Position numbers and translations under genes: made by a program
In this document: positions 8,927 to 17,091 of the stretch, piece after piece
Numbering within the stretch: position 1 is the stretch's first letter
Layout of the letters: each line of letters starts with the position of its first letter
Assembly (NCBI RefSeq): GCF_005233845.1
Contig: NZ_SZQL01000002.1
Location: forward strand, 186,001-250,000
DNA: 64,000 nucleotides
Reading direction: 5' to 3'
Origin: Ilyomonas limi
GTDB taxonomy: Bacteria; Bacteroidota; Bacteroidia; Chitinophagales; Chitinophagaceae
Notes under the pieces: generated by a model
What the model saw: only the letters and a program-made list of their open reading frames with translations
Told to the model about the DNA's origin: nothing
The model's database searches: none

Positions 8927-8973
8927 AGTACAACAAACATTCAAAACTACATTTGAATGTTTGTTGTACTAAA
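8924..8973. repeat. Perfect 22-bp inverted repeat (hairpin)
   Basis: Left arm 8924-8945 and right arm 8952-8973 are exact reverse complements over 22 bases, with a 6-base loop (ACTACA). The arms are AT-rich (core ACAACAAACATTC). It directly abuts the terminator hairpin at 8896-8923 and ends 3 bases before the stop codon of the next minus-strand gene. It has no U-tract on either side, so it is not a simple terminator. It may protect the mRNA 3' end or be a small mobile repeat. Confidence 0.8.
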
Positions 8974-8976
8974 TAT

Positions 8977-9684
8977 TTATGCTGTTTTGGATGTTTGTGT
9001 CGCATTCAAAGAAGATAGTGCTAATTGCATGATGGCTTTATACTCATAAATATGCTTACCAGGCTCTCGCCTGTTTGCAGCAGCAATCATGGCTTTGGCA
9101 ATGTCTTCGGCATAAATGGGTTTATACTTTTGTAAGGAGCCTAACATAACAGGAGCAAGCGGCTTCACAATGGTTTGAAAAATGCCTTCGCCAAAACGCC
9201 TTTCTTCCCTTTCGCCCAACAATAATGATGGGCGAAAAATATGTGTGCTGCGATAGTTTTCTGCGAGAATATCTTTCTCCACAATTCCTTTTAGTTGCAG
9301 ATAAAAATTAGTGGTGTTTGCATTTGCTCCTACCGAAGATACGAGCAAAAAAGTATGAAAGCCGGCAGCTTTACCCAAAGTAGCTACATGCACAGGTATA
9401 TCGTGGTCTATTTTCCAATACAATGCCTCATCATTTTGCACAGCCTTTTGCGTAGTGCCAATACAACTAAAAATACAGTCGCCGGTTCCTAATTTACTTT
9501 GAATATCGTTTGTGCTGTCAAAGTCTGTCAGTTGCACTTCCAGGCGCGGGTGCTCATAAGAAAAAGGTCTTCTTACCAGCACCCGCACTTTGCTAAAACC
9601 GGGATCTTTTAATAATCGCTGCGTTAGCAGATTGCCTATCATACCCGTTGCGCCCAGCACAACGGCTACCTGTTGTTGTAACAT
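8977..9684 (-). CDS. NAD(P)H-binding oxidoreductase, TIP30/atypical SDR-like
   Basis: A 235-aa Rossmann-fold protein. The dinucleotide-binding loop is GATGMIG at residues 11-17, followed by an arginine pair (VRVLVRRPF) that suggests NADP preference. CIFSCIGTTQKAV, VSSVGANANTTNFY and the YLQLKG motif match atypical short-chain dehydrogenases of the HTATIP2/TIP30-like or NmrA-like group. The length is typical. The substrate is unknown. It is alone between a double hairpin downstream and the M28 peptidase gene, whose stop codon lies 47 bases upstream of this ATG on the same strand. Confidence 0.8.
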   Translation of the reverse strand: MLQQQVAVVLGATGMIGNLLTQRLLKDPGFSKVRVLVRRPFSYEHPRLEVQLTDFDSTNDIQSKLGTGDCIFSCIGTTQKAVQNDEALYWKIDHDIPVHVATLGKAAGFHTFLLVSSVGANANTTNFYLQLKGIVEKDILAENYRSTHIFRPSLLLGEREERRFGEGIFQTIVKPLAPVMLGSLQKYKPIYAEDIAKAMIAAANRREPGKHIYEYKAIMQLALSSLNATQTSKTA

Positions 9685-9731
9685 GTATAGGTTAGTTATA
9701 CTGTAAACAAAGCAATTATATGACCAAATTA

Positions 9732-11951
9732 TTAGTCATGAATCTGTTGCAGATAATTATTCAGGCGATCGATAGCATCGGCAGCTAATTGTATTTGCGC
9801 CTGCGCTTCTGTCCAGTTGCGCTGCTCAACAGCTTCGCGAATGCCAGGTAATGTTTTTACGCCATAACCGGTATAAAAACCCGGTGCATACACCGCATGT
9901 TTATACCATCCGCGCCGTGGCAATCCTTCTGGCAGAAGTAGTTGCTGCTCAGCCTGGTATAATGTTTTGTTGAGCACATCGGAGGTATTGGCGTCATTCA
10001 TTTTTACCAATACCTGGTGCAGGCTGTCTGTTGTTTTTTGCAAATGAGCTACTGCATTTTGCAGGGGTGCAAAATCAAAATAAGGCACGGCTGTTTTGGG
10101 TTGCGGCGGCAACAAATGTTTAGCAGTATCTGCGGCTAAAGTATAAATGCTGTCTTTTAATAGTTCTGTTTCCAACGCCGTACTTTCGCGCATATCATTT
10201 GCCAGTGTTATCAACTGATTGGTATATTCATTTACATCTTTATAAAAATCCTGGTAATAAAAGGGCAACTGTTGTGCATCTGCCTGGCGCAAAGCAACAC
10301 GACCAATAGTTTGCGCCAATGCTACACCATACTGAAATGAAGGATCTTTGAAGCGGCGGTAATTATCGTACGAATCGTAAATAGAATGATAGTCGCCACC
10401 GGCGTCTTCGCCACCATACTCAATATTTAAGGAGGGAATACCGGCAAATTGCAAAAAGGGAGAAAAGTCGGAACCCGAACCTAAAGCGCCCAGCTCCATT
10501 TCTTTTTTGGCCAGTGCTTCTTCTTTTGCTTTTGTGGTAGTTGCATCCGCCGTTTCTTTTGCCAGCCGGCGCTTTAATACACTTACACCGGTTTGCGGGT
10601 CGGTTACAGTAGCAGCAACTTCGTTTACCATTTGCTGCAAAGCGGGTGATCCACCGGCATTTAAAAAGCCTCTGGCATTACCATCCGAATTGATATACAC
10701 TACTGCTTTTTGCTGTAACTCTTTCAAATGGTCTTCCACCCATTCGGTAGAGCCAAGCAAAGCAGGCTCTTCACCATCCCAGGCACAATATACAAGTGTG
10801 CGTTTGGGCCGCCAGCCGCTTTTCAACATATCACCAATAGACTTCGCTTCTTCCAGCATCGCGGCTATGCCGCTAATGGGGTCGTTGGCGCCATTTACCC
10901 ACGCATCGTGGTGGTTGCCGCGTACAATCCATTCATCAGGGTACTGACTGCCTTTGATGGCAGCAATTACGTTGTAGCAAGGAACAATGTCCCAGTTGAA
11001 AGCCAATTTTAAATGAACCTGCGTAGTGCCACCGCCAATGTGATACGCAAAAGGCAACCCGCCATGCCAGGCTGCAGGTGCCACAGGCCCTTCCAAAGCC
11101 TTTAGCAAAGGCTGCGCATCGTGATAAGAAATGGGCAAAACCGGTATTTTTAGCAGGTTTGCAGCCTCACTGCGTTCAATTCTTTGCGCATTGGCAGTAG
11201 CCCCCACATTGGGTGTAAGCGGGTCGCCGGGATATACGGGCATGTCCATTACGCTGCCGCGCTGCACACCATATTCGTTTTTGAAAGCACCTTTGGGATA
11301 TACGTCGCCGGCAAAGTAGCCGTCATCTGCCGGATCGGAATAAATAATGCAGCCCAAAGCTCCGTGTTCCTGTGCTACTTTGGGCTTGATGCCGCGCCAG
11401 CTATGCCCGTATTTGGCAATCACAATTTTACCTTTTACACTCACGCCCATTCTGTCCAGCATATCATAGTCTTCGGGCAGGCCATAGTTTACAAATATCA
11501 ATCCGGCTGTTACATCACCATCGGCACTCCAGGCATTGTAAGTTGGCAATTGATCTTGCTGGCCGCTGGTAGCATCTTCTTTTAATGCAGGCTCTTTCAG
11601 CAAAGCTTTATAGGTGGTTGGCGCCGTCATTTGGAGCAGGCGCGTTTTGGGTGTGGGAAATAATACATGATACGTATCTATCCGCACTTCCCAGCCGTAC
11701 GATTTAAAACGGTTGTAAATAGAGTCAGCTACGGCTTTGCCACCAGCCGAACCAATGTGGTGTGGATGTGATGATAATTGTTTTATTGTGTTGCCGATAT
11801 TGGCGGCGTTCAGGTTTTGGTCAAACTGTTTTTCAATGGATAACTGTGCTTGTGCATCAGCATTGCTAAAGCCACTGATGGTGGTGGACTGTGCATTGGA
11901 TGCAGTATGAACAACAAAGCAGCAACACAAAAACAGTACATGATTTTTCAT
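9732..11951 (-). CDS. M28 family zinc peptidase, glutamate carboxypeptidase II-like
   Basis: A 739-aa exported metallopeptidase with a signal peptide (residues 1-20, cleavage near SNAQ). The order of domains matches GCPII: PA domain insertion (about 120-300), M28 peptidase domain, and a C-terminal transferrin-receptor-like dimerisation region. The metal and catalytic residues align well with human GCPII: His347 (GNHHDAW), Asp357 (NGANDPISG), Glu394-Glu395 (WDGEEPALLGSTEW), Asp423 (YINSDGN) and His522 (GGDYHSIYDSYD). It probably removes C-terminal residues from small peptides in the periplasm. It may share a transcript with the downstream oxidoreductase, 47 bases away, but no strong promoter was found for either. 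Confidence 0.92.
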   Translation of the reverse strand: MKNHVLFLCCCFVVHTASNAQSTTISGFSNADAQAQLSIEKQFDQNLNAANIGNTIKQLSSHPHHIGSAGGKAVADSIYNRFKSYGWEVRIDTYHVLFPTPKTRLLQMTAPTTYKALLKEPALKEDATSGQQDQLPTYNAWSADGDVTAGLIFVNYGLPEDYDMLDRMGVSVKGKIVIAKYGHSWRGIKPKVAQEHGALGCIIYSDPADDGYFAGDVYPKGAFKNEYGVQRGSVMDMPVYPGDPLTPNVGATANAQRIERSEAANLLKIPVLPISYHDAQPLLKALEGPVAPAAWHGGLPFAYHIGGGTTQVHLKLAFNWDIVPCYNVIAAIKGSQYPDEWIVRGNHHDAWVNGANDPISGIAAMLEEAKSIGDMLKSGWRPKRTLVYCAWDGEEPALLGSTEWVEDHLKELQQKAVVYINSDGNARGFLNAGGSPALQQMVNEVAATVTDPQTGVSVLKRRLAKETADATTTKAKEEALAKKEMELGALGSGSDFSPFLQFAGIPSLNIEYGGEDAGGDYHSIYDSYDNYRRFKDPSFQYGVALAQTIGRVALRQADAQQLPFYYQDFYKDVNEYTNQLITLANDMRESTALETELLKDSIYTLAADTAKHLLPPQPKTAVPYFDFAPLQNAVAHLQKTTDSLHQVLVKMNDANTSDVLNKTLYQAEQQLLLPEGLPRRGWYKHAVYAPGFYTGYGVKTLPGIREAVEQRNWTEAQAQIQLAADAIDRLNNYLQQIHD

Positions 11952-12276
11952 AAGTATATCATTATTTGAAACAGGTTGTAAAGTAGTGCAGGAATGTGAA
12001 AGGGGAATGATTTACGTTATAAAATCTAATGTTTTCTAATCATAGAAGCTGATAAATATTGTTAGCTGTGTTTTGAAAATTATCATTCTGAAAATAAACA
12101 GAGGTACGCGTTTTTTAAATCTTTCTATAACTGCATAATAGTAAGAGCGGTATGTTTAAAATTTCATCCAGCTAAAAAAGCATCAATTTTCAACCTTGTT
12201 CTCCATTCAATAGCACAACCATAACACCATTCACCTGAGCATTTGTTTACCTTGCAGTTTTTCAAAAGACGCAGCT
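11952..12276. other. Divergent intergenic region, peptidase / dihydroorotase
   Basis: 325 bases between divergent starts. It is AT-rich with no ORF of note. A weak match to the -7 element (TTTACCTTG around 12248) lies before the dihydroorotase gene, without a well-spaced -33 element. No hairpin or repeat of interest was seen. Confidence 0.4.
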
Positions 12277-13614
12277 ATGGAATATATCATAAAAAATGCA
12301 GCTATTGTAAACGAAGGCACCATTACGCATGGTGATGTATGGATTAGAAATCATCGCATTGAAAAAATAGATGGACAAATCAACGTACCTAATGCAGCTA
12401 CTGAAATCAATGCCTCGGGGCTGTACCTGCTGCCGGGTGCTATTGATGATCAGGTACATTTTAGAGAGCCGGGGCTAACGCATAAAGCTACTATTTACAC
12501 CGAAGCTAAAGCAGCTGTAGCAGGCGGCGTAACTTCTTTTATGGAAATGCCCAACACCGTGCCGCCGGCATTCACACAGGATTTATTAGAAGATAAATAT
12601 AAAACTGCCTCCCAGTTTTCGCTGGCAAATTATTCGTTTTATATGGGCACTTCCAACGATAATACAGAGGAGGTTTTGAAAACAAATGATAAGAAGAAAG
12701 ATGTATGTGGCATTAAAATTTTTATGGGTTCTTCTACCGGCAATTTATTGGTGAATAACCCCCTGGTGCTGGATAAAATATTTAAAGACAGCGAACTGCT
12801 GATTGCCACGCACTGCGAAGATGAAGCGATCATCAAGGCAAATTATGAATGGCTGAAAAGTCAGAAAGAAACGTTTGTAGCCGCCGACCACCCGGTAATA
12901 CGCAACGAGGAAGCTTGTTTTGCAAGCAGCTTCAGAGCTATACAATTTGCCAAAAAATACAACAGCCGGCTGCATATTTTACACATCACTACTACCAAAG
13001 AATTACAACTGTTTACCAACATGGTGCCACTGGAAGAAAAGCGCATCACTGCCGAAGTATGCGTGCATCACCTGCACTTTACAGCCGATGATTATGCGCT
13101 GCTGGGCAACTTAATTAAATGCAACCCGGCTATCAAAGCGCCCAACCACAAAGTAGCTTTGTGGGAAGCTTTGCTGGATGATAGACTGGATGTAATAGCC
13201 ACCGACCATGCGCCGCATACCTGGCACGAGAAGAATGAGCCGTATGAAAAGGCACATGCGGGTTTGCCATTGGTGCAACACGCCTTGCCGCTGATGCTGC
13301 ATTATGTGCAACAAGGAAAAACAAGCATTGAAAAAGTAGTGGAAAAGATGAGCCATGCGGTAGCTAAATGCTTTGATATAAAAGATCGCGGCTATATACG
13401 CGAGGGCTACTTTGCCGATGTGGTGCTGGTGAACAGGAACCAGCCTTTTACAATAGACACGGATAACATTTTATATAAATGTGCCTGGAGTCCGTTGCAA
13501 AAAATGGTAATGCCGGCAAGCATTACGCATACGTTTGTAAATGGCAACCTGGTGTACGAAGGCGGCAATTTTAATGAATCCAACACAGGTATGCGGCTAC
13601 AGTTTGCACGTTAG
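12277..13614 (+). CDS. pyrC: Dihydroorotase
   Basis: Cyclises carbamoyl aspartate to dihydroorotate in pyrimidine synthesis. 445 aa, the length of the longer class of dihydroorotases. The metal-binding start is AIDDQVHFREPGLTHKA (residues 56-71), the substrate-binding and lysine segment GIKIFMGSSTGN includes Lys147, and the C-terminal metal motif is IATDHAPHTWHEK. Where most dihydroorotases read HxH, this protein has Gln59-Val-His61. I believe this is common in Bacteroidota homologues, so it is not taken as loss of function. The gene is divergent from the peptidase and stands alone. Confidence 0.9.
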   Translation: MEYIIKNAAIVNEGTITHGDVWIRNHRIEKIDGQINVPNAATEINASGLYLLPGAIDDQVHFREPGLTHKATIYTEAKAAVAGGVTSFMEMPNTVPPAFTQDLLEDKYKTASQFSLANYSFYMGTSNDNTEEVLKTNDKKKDVCGIKIFMGSSTGNLLVNNPLVLDKIFKDSELLIATHCEDEAIIKANYEWLKSQKETFVAADHPVIRNEEACFASSFRAIQFAKKYNSRLHILHITTTKELQLFTNMVPLEEKRITAEVCVHHLHFTADDYALLGNLIKCNPAIKAPNHKVALWEALLDDRLDVIATDHAPHTWHEKNEPYEKAHAGLPLVQHALPLMLHYVQQGKTSIEKVVEKMSHAVAKCFDIKDRGYIREGYFADVVLVNRNQPFTIDTDNILYKCAWSPLQKMVMPASITHTFVNGNLVYEGGNFNESNTGMRLQFAR

Positions 13615-13709
13615 CCATAGATAATTGCTAATAAATTAATGGCATGATATTTAAAGAGTTATTCATATACTGATAACAATTTATAAAAGTAACCTTCAAA
13701 ATTTCAGTT

Positions 13710-13922
13710 ATGAGAATATTAGGTATCATACTAATTGTAGTGGGCGTATTGATGCTCATTTTCACCAACATCAGCTTTACCAAAGAAGAAAAAGTAGTAG
13801 ATGTTGGACCATTGGAAGTAAATAAAAAAGAGAAGCATACCATTGATTGGCCCAACTATGCGGGTGCTATTGCCGTAATTGGTGGCATAGCATTAGTAGT
13901 GTTGGATAAAAGAAGGGCTTAA
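13710..13922 (+). CDS. Small two-helix membrane protein
   Basis: A 70-aa protein with two hydrophobic segments (about residues 3-19, LGIILIVVGVLMLIFTN, and 50-66, YAGAIAVIGGIALVVLD) joined by a charged loop containing KEEKVVDVGPLEVNKKEKH, and ending in a basic KRRA tail. Similar short proteins are widespread in Bacteroidota and lack a known role. The gene lies 95 bases after pyrC and is closed by a terminator at 13959-13990. The pattern of third-base variation and clean membrane topology make it look real. Confidence 0.75.
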   Translation: MRILGIILIVVGVLMLIFTNISFTKEEKVVDVGPLEVNKKEKHTIDWPNYAGAIAVIGGIALVVLDKRRA

Positions 13923-13958
13923 GCAATTGTGAGGTTAAAGGAATGTGTGATAGCCGGT

Positions 13959-13990
13959 AAAGCATCGCGCCAATGGTGTGATGCTTTTTT
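13959..13990 (+). terminator. Rho-independent terminator after the 70-aa gene
   Basis: AAAGCATC pairs with GATGCTTT; the inner GCGCC and GGTGT extend the stem with two G-U pairs, leaving a 3-base loop. A run of six T follows. It lies 37 bases after the stop codon. Confidence 0.85.
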
Positions 13991-14028
13991 GTTGTAAAAA
14001 GATCATATCAGTTATTTGAGTTTGCAGA

Positions 14029-14124
14029 ATGCTTTTCTTTATTGTTACACGCGTATTTACCTTTTTGCTGGCATTATTAATAGCTTTCTATACCAAAAAA
14101 CAATCAGAAAATAAAGCAATATAA
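14029..14124 (+). CDS. Possible 31-aa single-pass membrane peptide
   Basis: ATG at 14029 opens a 31-codon frame: a hydrophobic helix (LFFIVTRVFTFLLALLIAFY, residues 2-21) and a charged tail (TKKQSENKAI). It resembles small bacterial membrane peptides in layout but I recognise no family. The case for it is positional. It lies alone between a terminator ending at 13990 and a second strong terminator starting at 14155, so it would have its own transcription unit. A TTG at 13992-13994 and TGAGTTTG at 14017-14024 are a one-mismatch promoter with 22-base spacing, which would give a nearly leaderless mRNA. It could be chance; homologues would decide. Confidence 0.4.
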   Translation: MLFFIVTRVFTFLLALLIAFYTKKQSENKAI

Positions 14125-14154
14125 ACGCGGTAATATTTATTGTAATAAGCCACT

Positions 14155-14200
14155 AAACACAAAAGAGCGCCGCGCATTAGCGCGGCGCTCTTTTGTGTTT
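14155..14200. terminator. Strong bidirectional terminator
   Basis: Perfect 21-bp inverted repeat (14155-14175 and 14180-14200) with a 4-base loop ATTA. The core is GAGCGCCGCGC / GCGCGGCGCTC, flanked by A-runs and T-runs, so it works on both strands. It separates the small gene on the left from the convergent NagB-fusion gene, whose stop is at 14215. Confidence 0.9.
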
Positions 14201-14214
14201 AATAAACTATACTA

Positions 14215-16119
14215 TCAAAAATGCCACCGCACAAATGCTTCCATCGCTGCATATCTGGTCATACCCAGTTCGGCATACAATTCAGCGGTATTACTGTTGC
14301 GGGCTTCGGCGCGTTGCCAAAACTCGCGGTTATCTGTTCCCTGAAAAGGCACCGTATCTTTCTGGCTTTGATGGATAAAAATACCGTTACGTTTTTTTAC
14401 CACCTGGTCCGGACTCATAGGAATTGCCATTTCTATATCAGCAATATCCCACTCCTGCCACGCACCTTTGTACAGCCAAACCCAGCAATCAGGTATCCAG
14501 CTTTCGCCCGCTTTCTTGAGGCGGCGCAGGCTTTCAAACACAATATCCAAACATACTTTGTGCGTGCCATGCGGGTCGGCAAGGTCGCCGGCACAATACA
14601 CCTGTTGCGGCTTTAGTTGTTGCAGCAAATCCATCGTTATCTTTATATCCTCCTCACCCATTGGCTTCTTTTCTATAGTTCCGGTTTCATAAAAAGGCAG
14701 ATTTAAAAAATGGATCTGGTCATCATTCAAGCCCACGTACTTACTGGTAGCCTTTGCCTCACTACGGCGAATCAATCCTTTTATCTGGCGAATAGTAAGT
14801 GTATCACTTTGGTTTTTTGTTTTAGCAGAAATAAAGGCTTCTGCTTCCGATAATATTTGCCTGCTTTTAGCGGTATCGTTACCAATCAGTTCTTCAAAGT
14901 TGACGGCAAAATCTATAAAGCGCGTCACAAACTCATCTGTCACGGCTATATTGCCACTGGTTTGATACGCCACATGCACATCATGTCCCTGATCGTGCAG
15001 GCGCATAAAAGTGCCGCCCATGCTAATGATATCATCATCAGGGTGCGGCGAAAAGATCAGGCAGCGCTTTGGATACGGCACGCTACGCTCGGGATGCGCT
15101 GGAATGAAAGCATTAGGTTTACCACCAGGCCATCCGGTAATACTATCGCGCAGCATATAAAACACCTGCAGGTTTATTTCGTAAGCATCACCTTTTTCTA
15201 CCAGTAATTCACCCAACCCATTTTCATTATAATCATAATTGGTAAGACTCAGCACCGGCTTTTTTTGTTTTAATGCCAAATCCACTACCGCACGCTTCAT
15301 CATTTGCTCTGTCCAATCTACCGCACCGGTAAGCCATGGATGTTTGAAACGGGTGAGCTCGGTAGCGGCGTTTTCATCTATTACAAATACACAATTGTTG
15401 TGTTGCTGCAAAATGCTGGCAGGCACCTGTTCGGTTACATTCCCCTCTACCGCACGTGCTACAATAGCAGCTTTATTGCCCCAGGCCATTAGTATAATGC
15501 GGCGTGCCTCCATTATAGTGGCAATGCCCATGGTAATGGCAAGGCGCGGAACGCGGGAGATATTCTGAAAGTCGCGTGCATTGGCAGAGCGCGTGTTATT
15601 ATCAAGCACAACCATTCGTGAAGCAGAATGAATAGAAGCGCCCGGCTCATTAAACCCTATATGCCCATTGTTGCCAATGCCCAGTATCTGCAGGTCTATA
15701 CCGCCGGCGTCTGCTATCATTTGCTCATATTCTACACAGTGTTGCTTTATTTGCTCTTTGGGCAACTCGCCGTTAAAGATGTGCACATTTTCCGGCTTAA
15801 TATCAATATGAGCAAAGAGATGGCGGTGCATGAAACTGTAATAGCTTTGATACGCCTCCCGGTCTATAGGGTAATACTCATCGAGGTTAAAGGTGATCAC
15901 ATTTTTAAAGCTTAATCCTTCTTCGTGGTGCAACCGCACCAGCTCGGCATATAGGCTGATGGGCGAAGAGCCAGTAGCTAACCCCAGCACACACATAGCA
16001 CCACTTTGCTCTTTTTGTCTGATGAGTGCGGCTATCTCGGCAGCTACACGCTGCGAGCCGCTCTTTGCAGTTGGAAATATTTCAACCGGAATTTTTTCAA
16101 AAGAATCAACAAGATTCAT
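14215..16119 (-). CDS. nagB: Glucosamine-6-phosphate deaminase fused to PIG-L/LmbE deacetylase domain
   Basis: A 634-aa two-domain enzyme. Residues 1-280 are NagB: LATGSSPISLYAEL (48-61), FNLDEYYPI with the general base Asp80, and GIGNNGHIGFNEPG with His153. This half converts glucosamine-6-phosphate to fructose-6-phosphate and ammonia. Residues about 350-634 form a PIG-L/LmbE-type zinc deacetylase: FSPHPDDDIISMGGT (His359, Asp361, Asp362) and the later DLADPHGTHKVC. The fusion is a known Bacteroidota architecture; the deacetylase half may act on N-acetylated amino sugars feeding the first half, which is inference. A -7-like TACTTTTG lies at 16206-16213 on the minus strand, about 87 bases before the ATG. 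No other amino-sugar genes adjoin it. Confidence 0.9.
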   Translation of the reverse strand: MNLVDSFEKIPVEIFPTAKSGSQRVAAEIAALIRQKEQSGAMCVLGLATGSSPISLYAELVRLHHEEGLSFKNVITFNLDEYYPIDREAYQSYYSFMHRHLFAHIDIKPENVHIFNGELPKEQIKQHCVEYEQMIADAGGIDLQILGIGNNGHIGFNEPGASIHSASRMVVLDNNTRSANARDFQNISRVPRLAITMGIATIMEARRIILMAWGNKAAIVARAVEGNVTEQVPASILQQHNNCVFVIDENAATELTRFKHPWLTGAVDWTEQMMKRAVVDLALKQKKPVLSLTNYDYNENGLGELLVEKGDAYEINLQVFYMLRDSITGWPGGKPNAFIPAHPERSVPYPKRCLIFSPHPDDDIISMGGTFMRLHDQGHDVHVAYQTSGNIAVTDEFVTRFIDFAVNFEELIGNDTAKSRQILSEAEAFISAKTKNQSDTLTIRQIKGLIRRSEAKATSKYVGLNDDQIHFLNLPFYETGTIEKKPMGEEDIKITMDLLQQLKPQQVYCAGDLADPHGTHKVCLDIVFESLRRLKKAGESWIPDCWVWLYKGAWQEWDIADIEMAIPMSPDQVVKKRNGIFIHQSQKDTVPFQGTDNREFWQRAEARNSNTAELYAELGMTRYAAMEAFVRWHF

Positions 16120-16509
16120 AGGAATGGTTTGATGTTGACAGATTGTTATTGAATGGATAATATAGCAATTATTAACTGTGTAAGGCTGTAAAAGCTATAT
16201 TGTAGCAAAAGTAAAGTGTAATAATTAACGAATGTTCTTTTTTTGAGGCCGTTGCAAATGATTGTAAGAAGCGGATAATTTTGATGAGATGCAACAGACG
16301 AATTGTAAGAAATGAACTTATGAATGTACGGCGCAAGCTATGTAATGTTGCTGAAGGATGTAAGTGTTGCAAGGCTGCATATCCCAATTATTATTCTCTA
16401 TAATCGAGAACATAGCGGCATAAACATTAAACGGTACAATGGTTGTATGAATAAATATTTTTAAAGCGCTTGCGCTTATTTATTAATTTTACGCATTAAG
16501 CAGCTACTC
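16120..16509. other. Divergent intergenic region, nagB / apaG
   Basis: 390 bases. It holds a probable -7 element for nagB (TACTTTTG on minus, 16206-16213) and, before apaG, a short palindromic patch AAGCGCTTGCGCTT near 16465. The minus-strand frame across 16172-16387 has no recognisable product and is not annotated. Confidence 0.4.
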
Positions 16510-16896
16510 ATGGTATCTAAAATTTCAGAAGGCATAGAGGTAAGTGTTGAAACCTTTTACCAGGCAGAATACAGCAATCCTGCCAACCATGAATTTATGT
16601 TTGCCTACCGCATTACTATCGAAAATCATAATCTTTTTGCTGTAAAACTGCTGCAACGCAAGTGGTATATACTGGACGGTGATGGGCAAAACCGCGAAGT
16701 GGAAGGCGATGGTGTGGTGGGCGTGCAGCCGGTAATAGAAAGTGGCAAACAGTTTCAGTATGTAAGCGGCTGCAACCTGCGCACCGAAATAGGACGTATG
16801 CACGGCCAGTATAAAATGGAAAACCTGCATAATAAAGCAATATTTTTTGTAAATATTCCTCCGTTTGAAATGATCGTACCGTTTAAGATGAATTAG
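16510..16896 (+). CDS. apaG: ApaG domain protein
   Basis: A 128-aa protein of the ApaG/FBXO3-like family, which has a fibronectin-type beta-sandwich fold. Characteristic segments are YRITIENHNLFAVKLLQRKWYI, the GxGVVGxQPVI segment, and FQYVSGCNLRTEIGRMHGQY. In enterobacteria apaG sits beside apaH and ksgA and has been linked to Co/Mg homeostasis and ApppN hydrolysis, but its biochemical role is unsettled. Here it stands alone. It ends with a hairpin terminator at 16966. Confidence 0.92.
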   Translation: MVSKISEGIEVSVETFYQAEYSNPANHEFMFAYRITIENHNLFAVKLLQRKWYILDGDGQNREVEGDGVVGVQPVIESGKQFQYVSGCNLRTEIGRMHGQYKMENLHNKAIFFVNIPPFEMIVPFKMN

Positions 16897-16965
16897 TCTC
16901 TTATCTTTTGCAGTGCTTAACCAGCTTCTTTATTATTTAATATCTTTTTACTGCATAAACATGCC

Positions 16966-16999
16966 ATTTACAGAGAGTAAAATTCTCTGTAAATTTTTA
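16966..16999 (+). terminator. Terminator after apaG
   Basis: Perfect 11-bp stem ATTTACAGAGA (16966-16976) and TCTCTGTAAAT (16984-16994) with a 7-base loop, followed by TTTTA. It lies 70 bases after the apaG stop. Confidence 0.8.
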
Positions 17000-17032
17000 T
17001 CTATGCCTGCATGTTGCACTATGTAGCGCAAC

Positions 17033-17066
17033 AAAAAAGGCTGCCGCAAATGATTTGCAACAGCCT
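17033..17066 (-). terminator. Terminator after the H1-like gene
   Basis: On the minus strand AGGCTG pairs with CAGCCT and the inner GCAAAT with ATTTGC, a long stem interrupted by a 2-base mismatch, followed by six T. It lies 26 bases after the stop codon. Confidence 0.85.
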
Positions 17067-17091
17067 GAAGCAGCTTATTGAACGCTGTACT

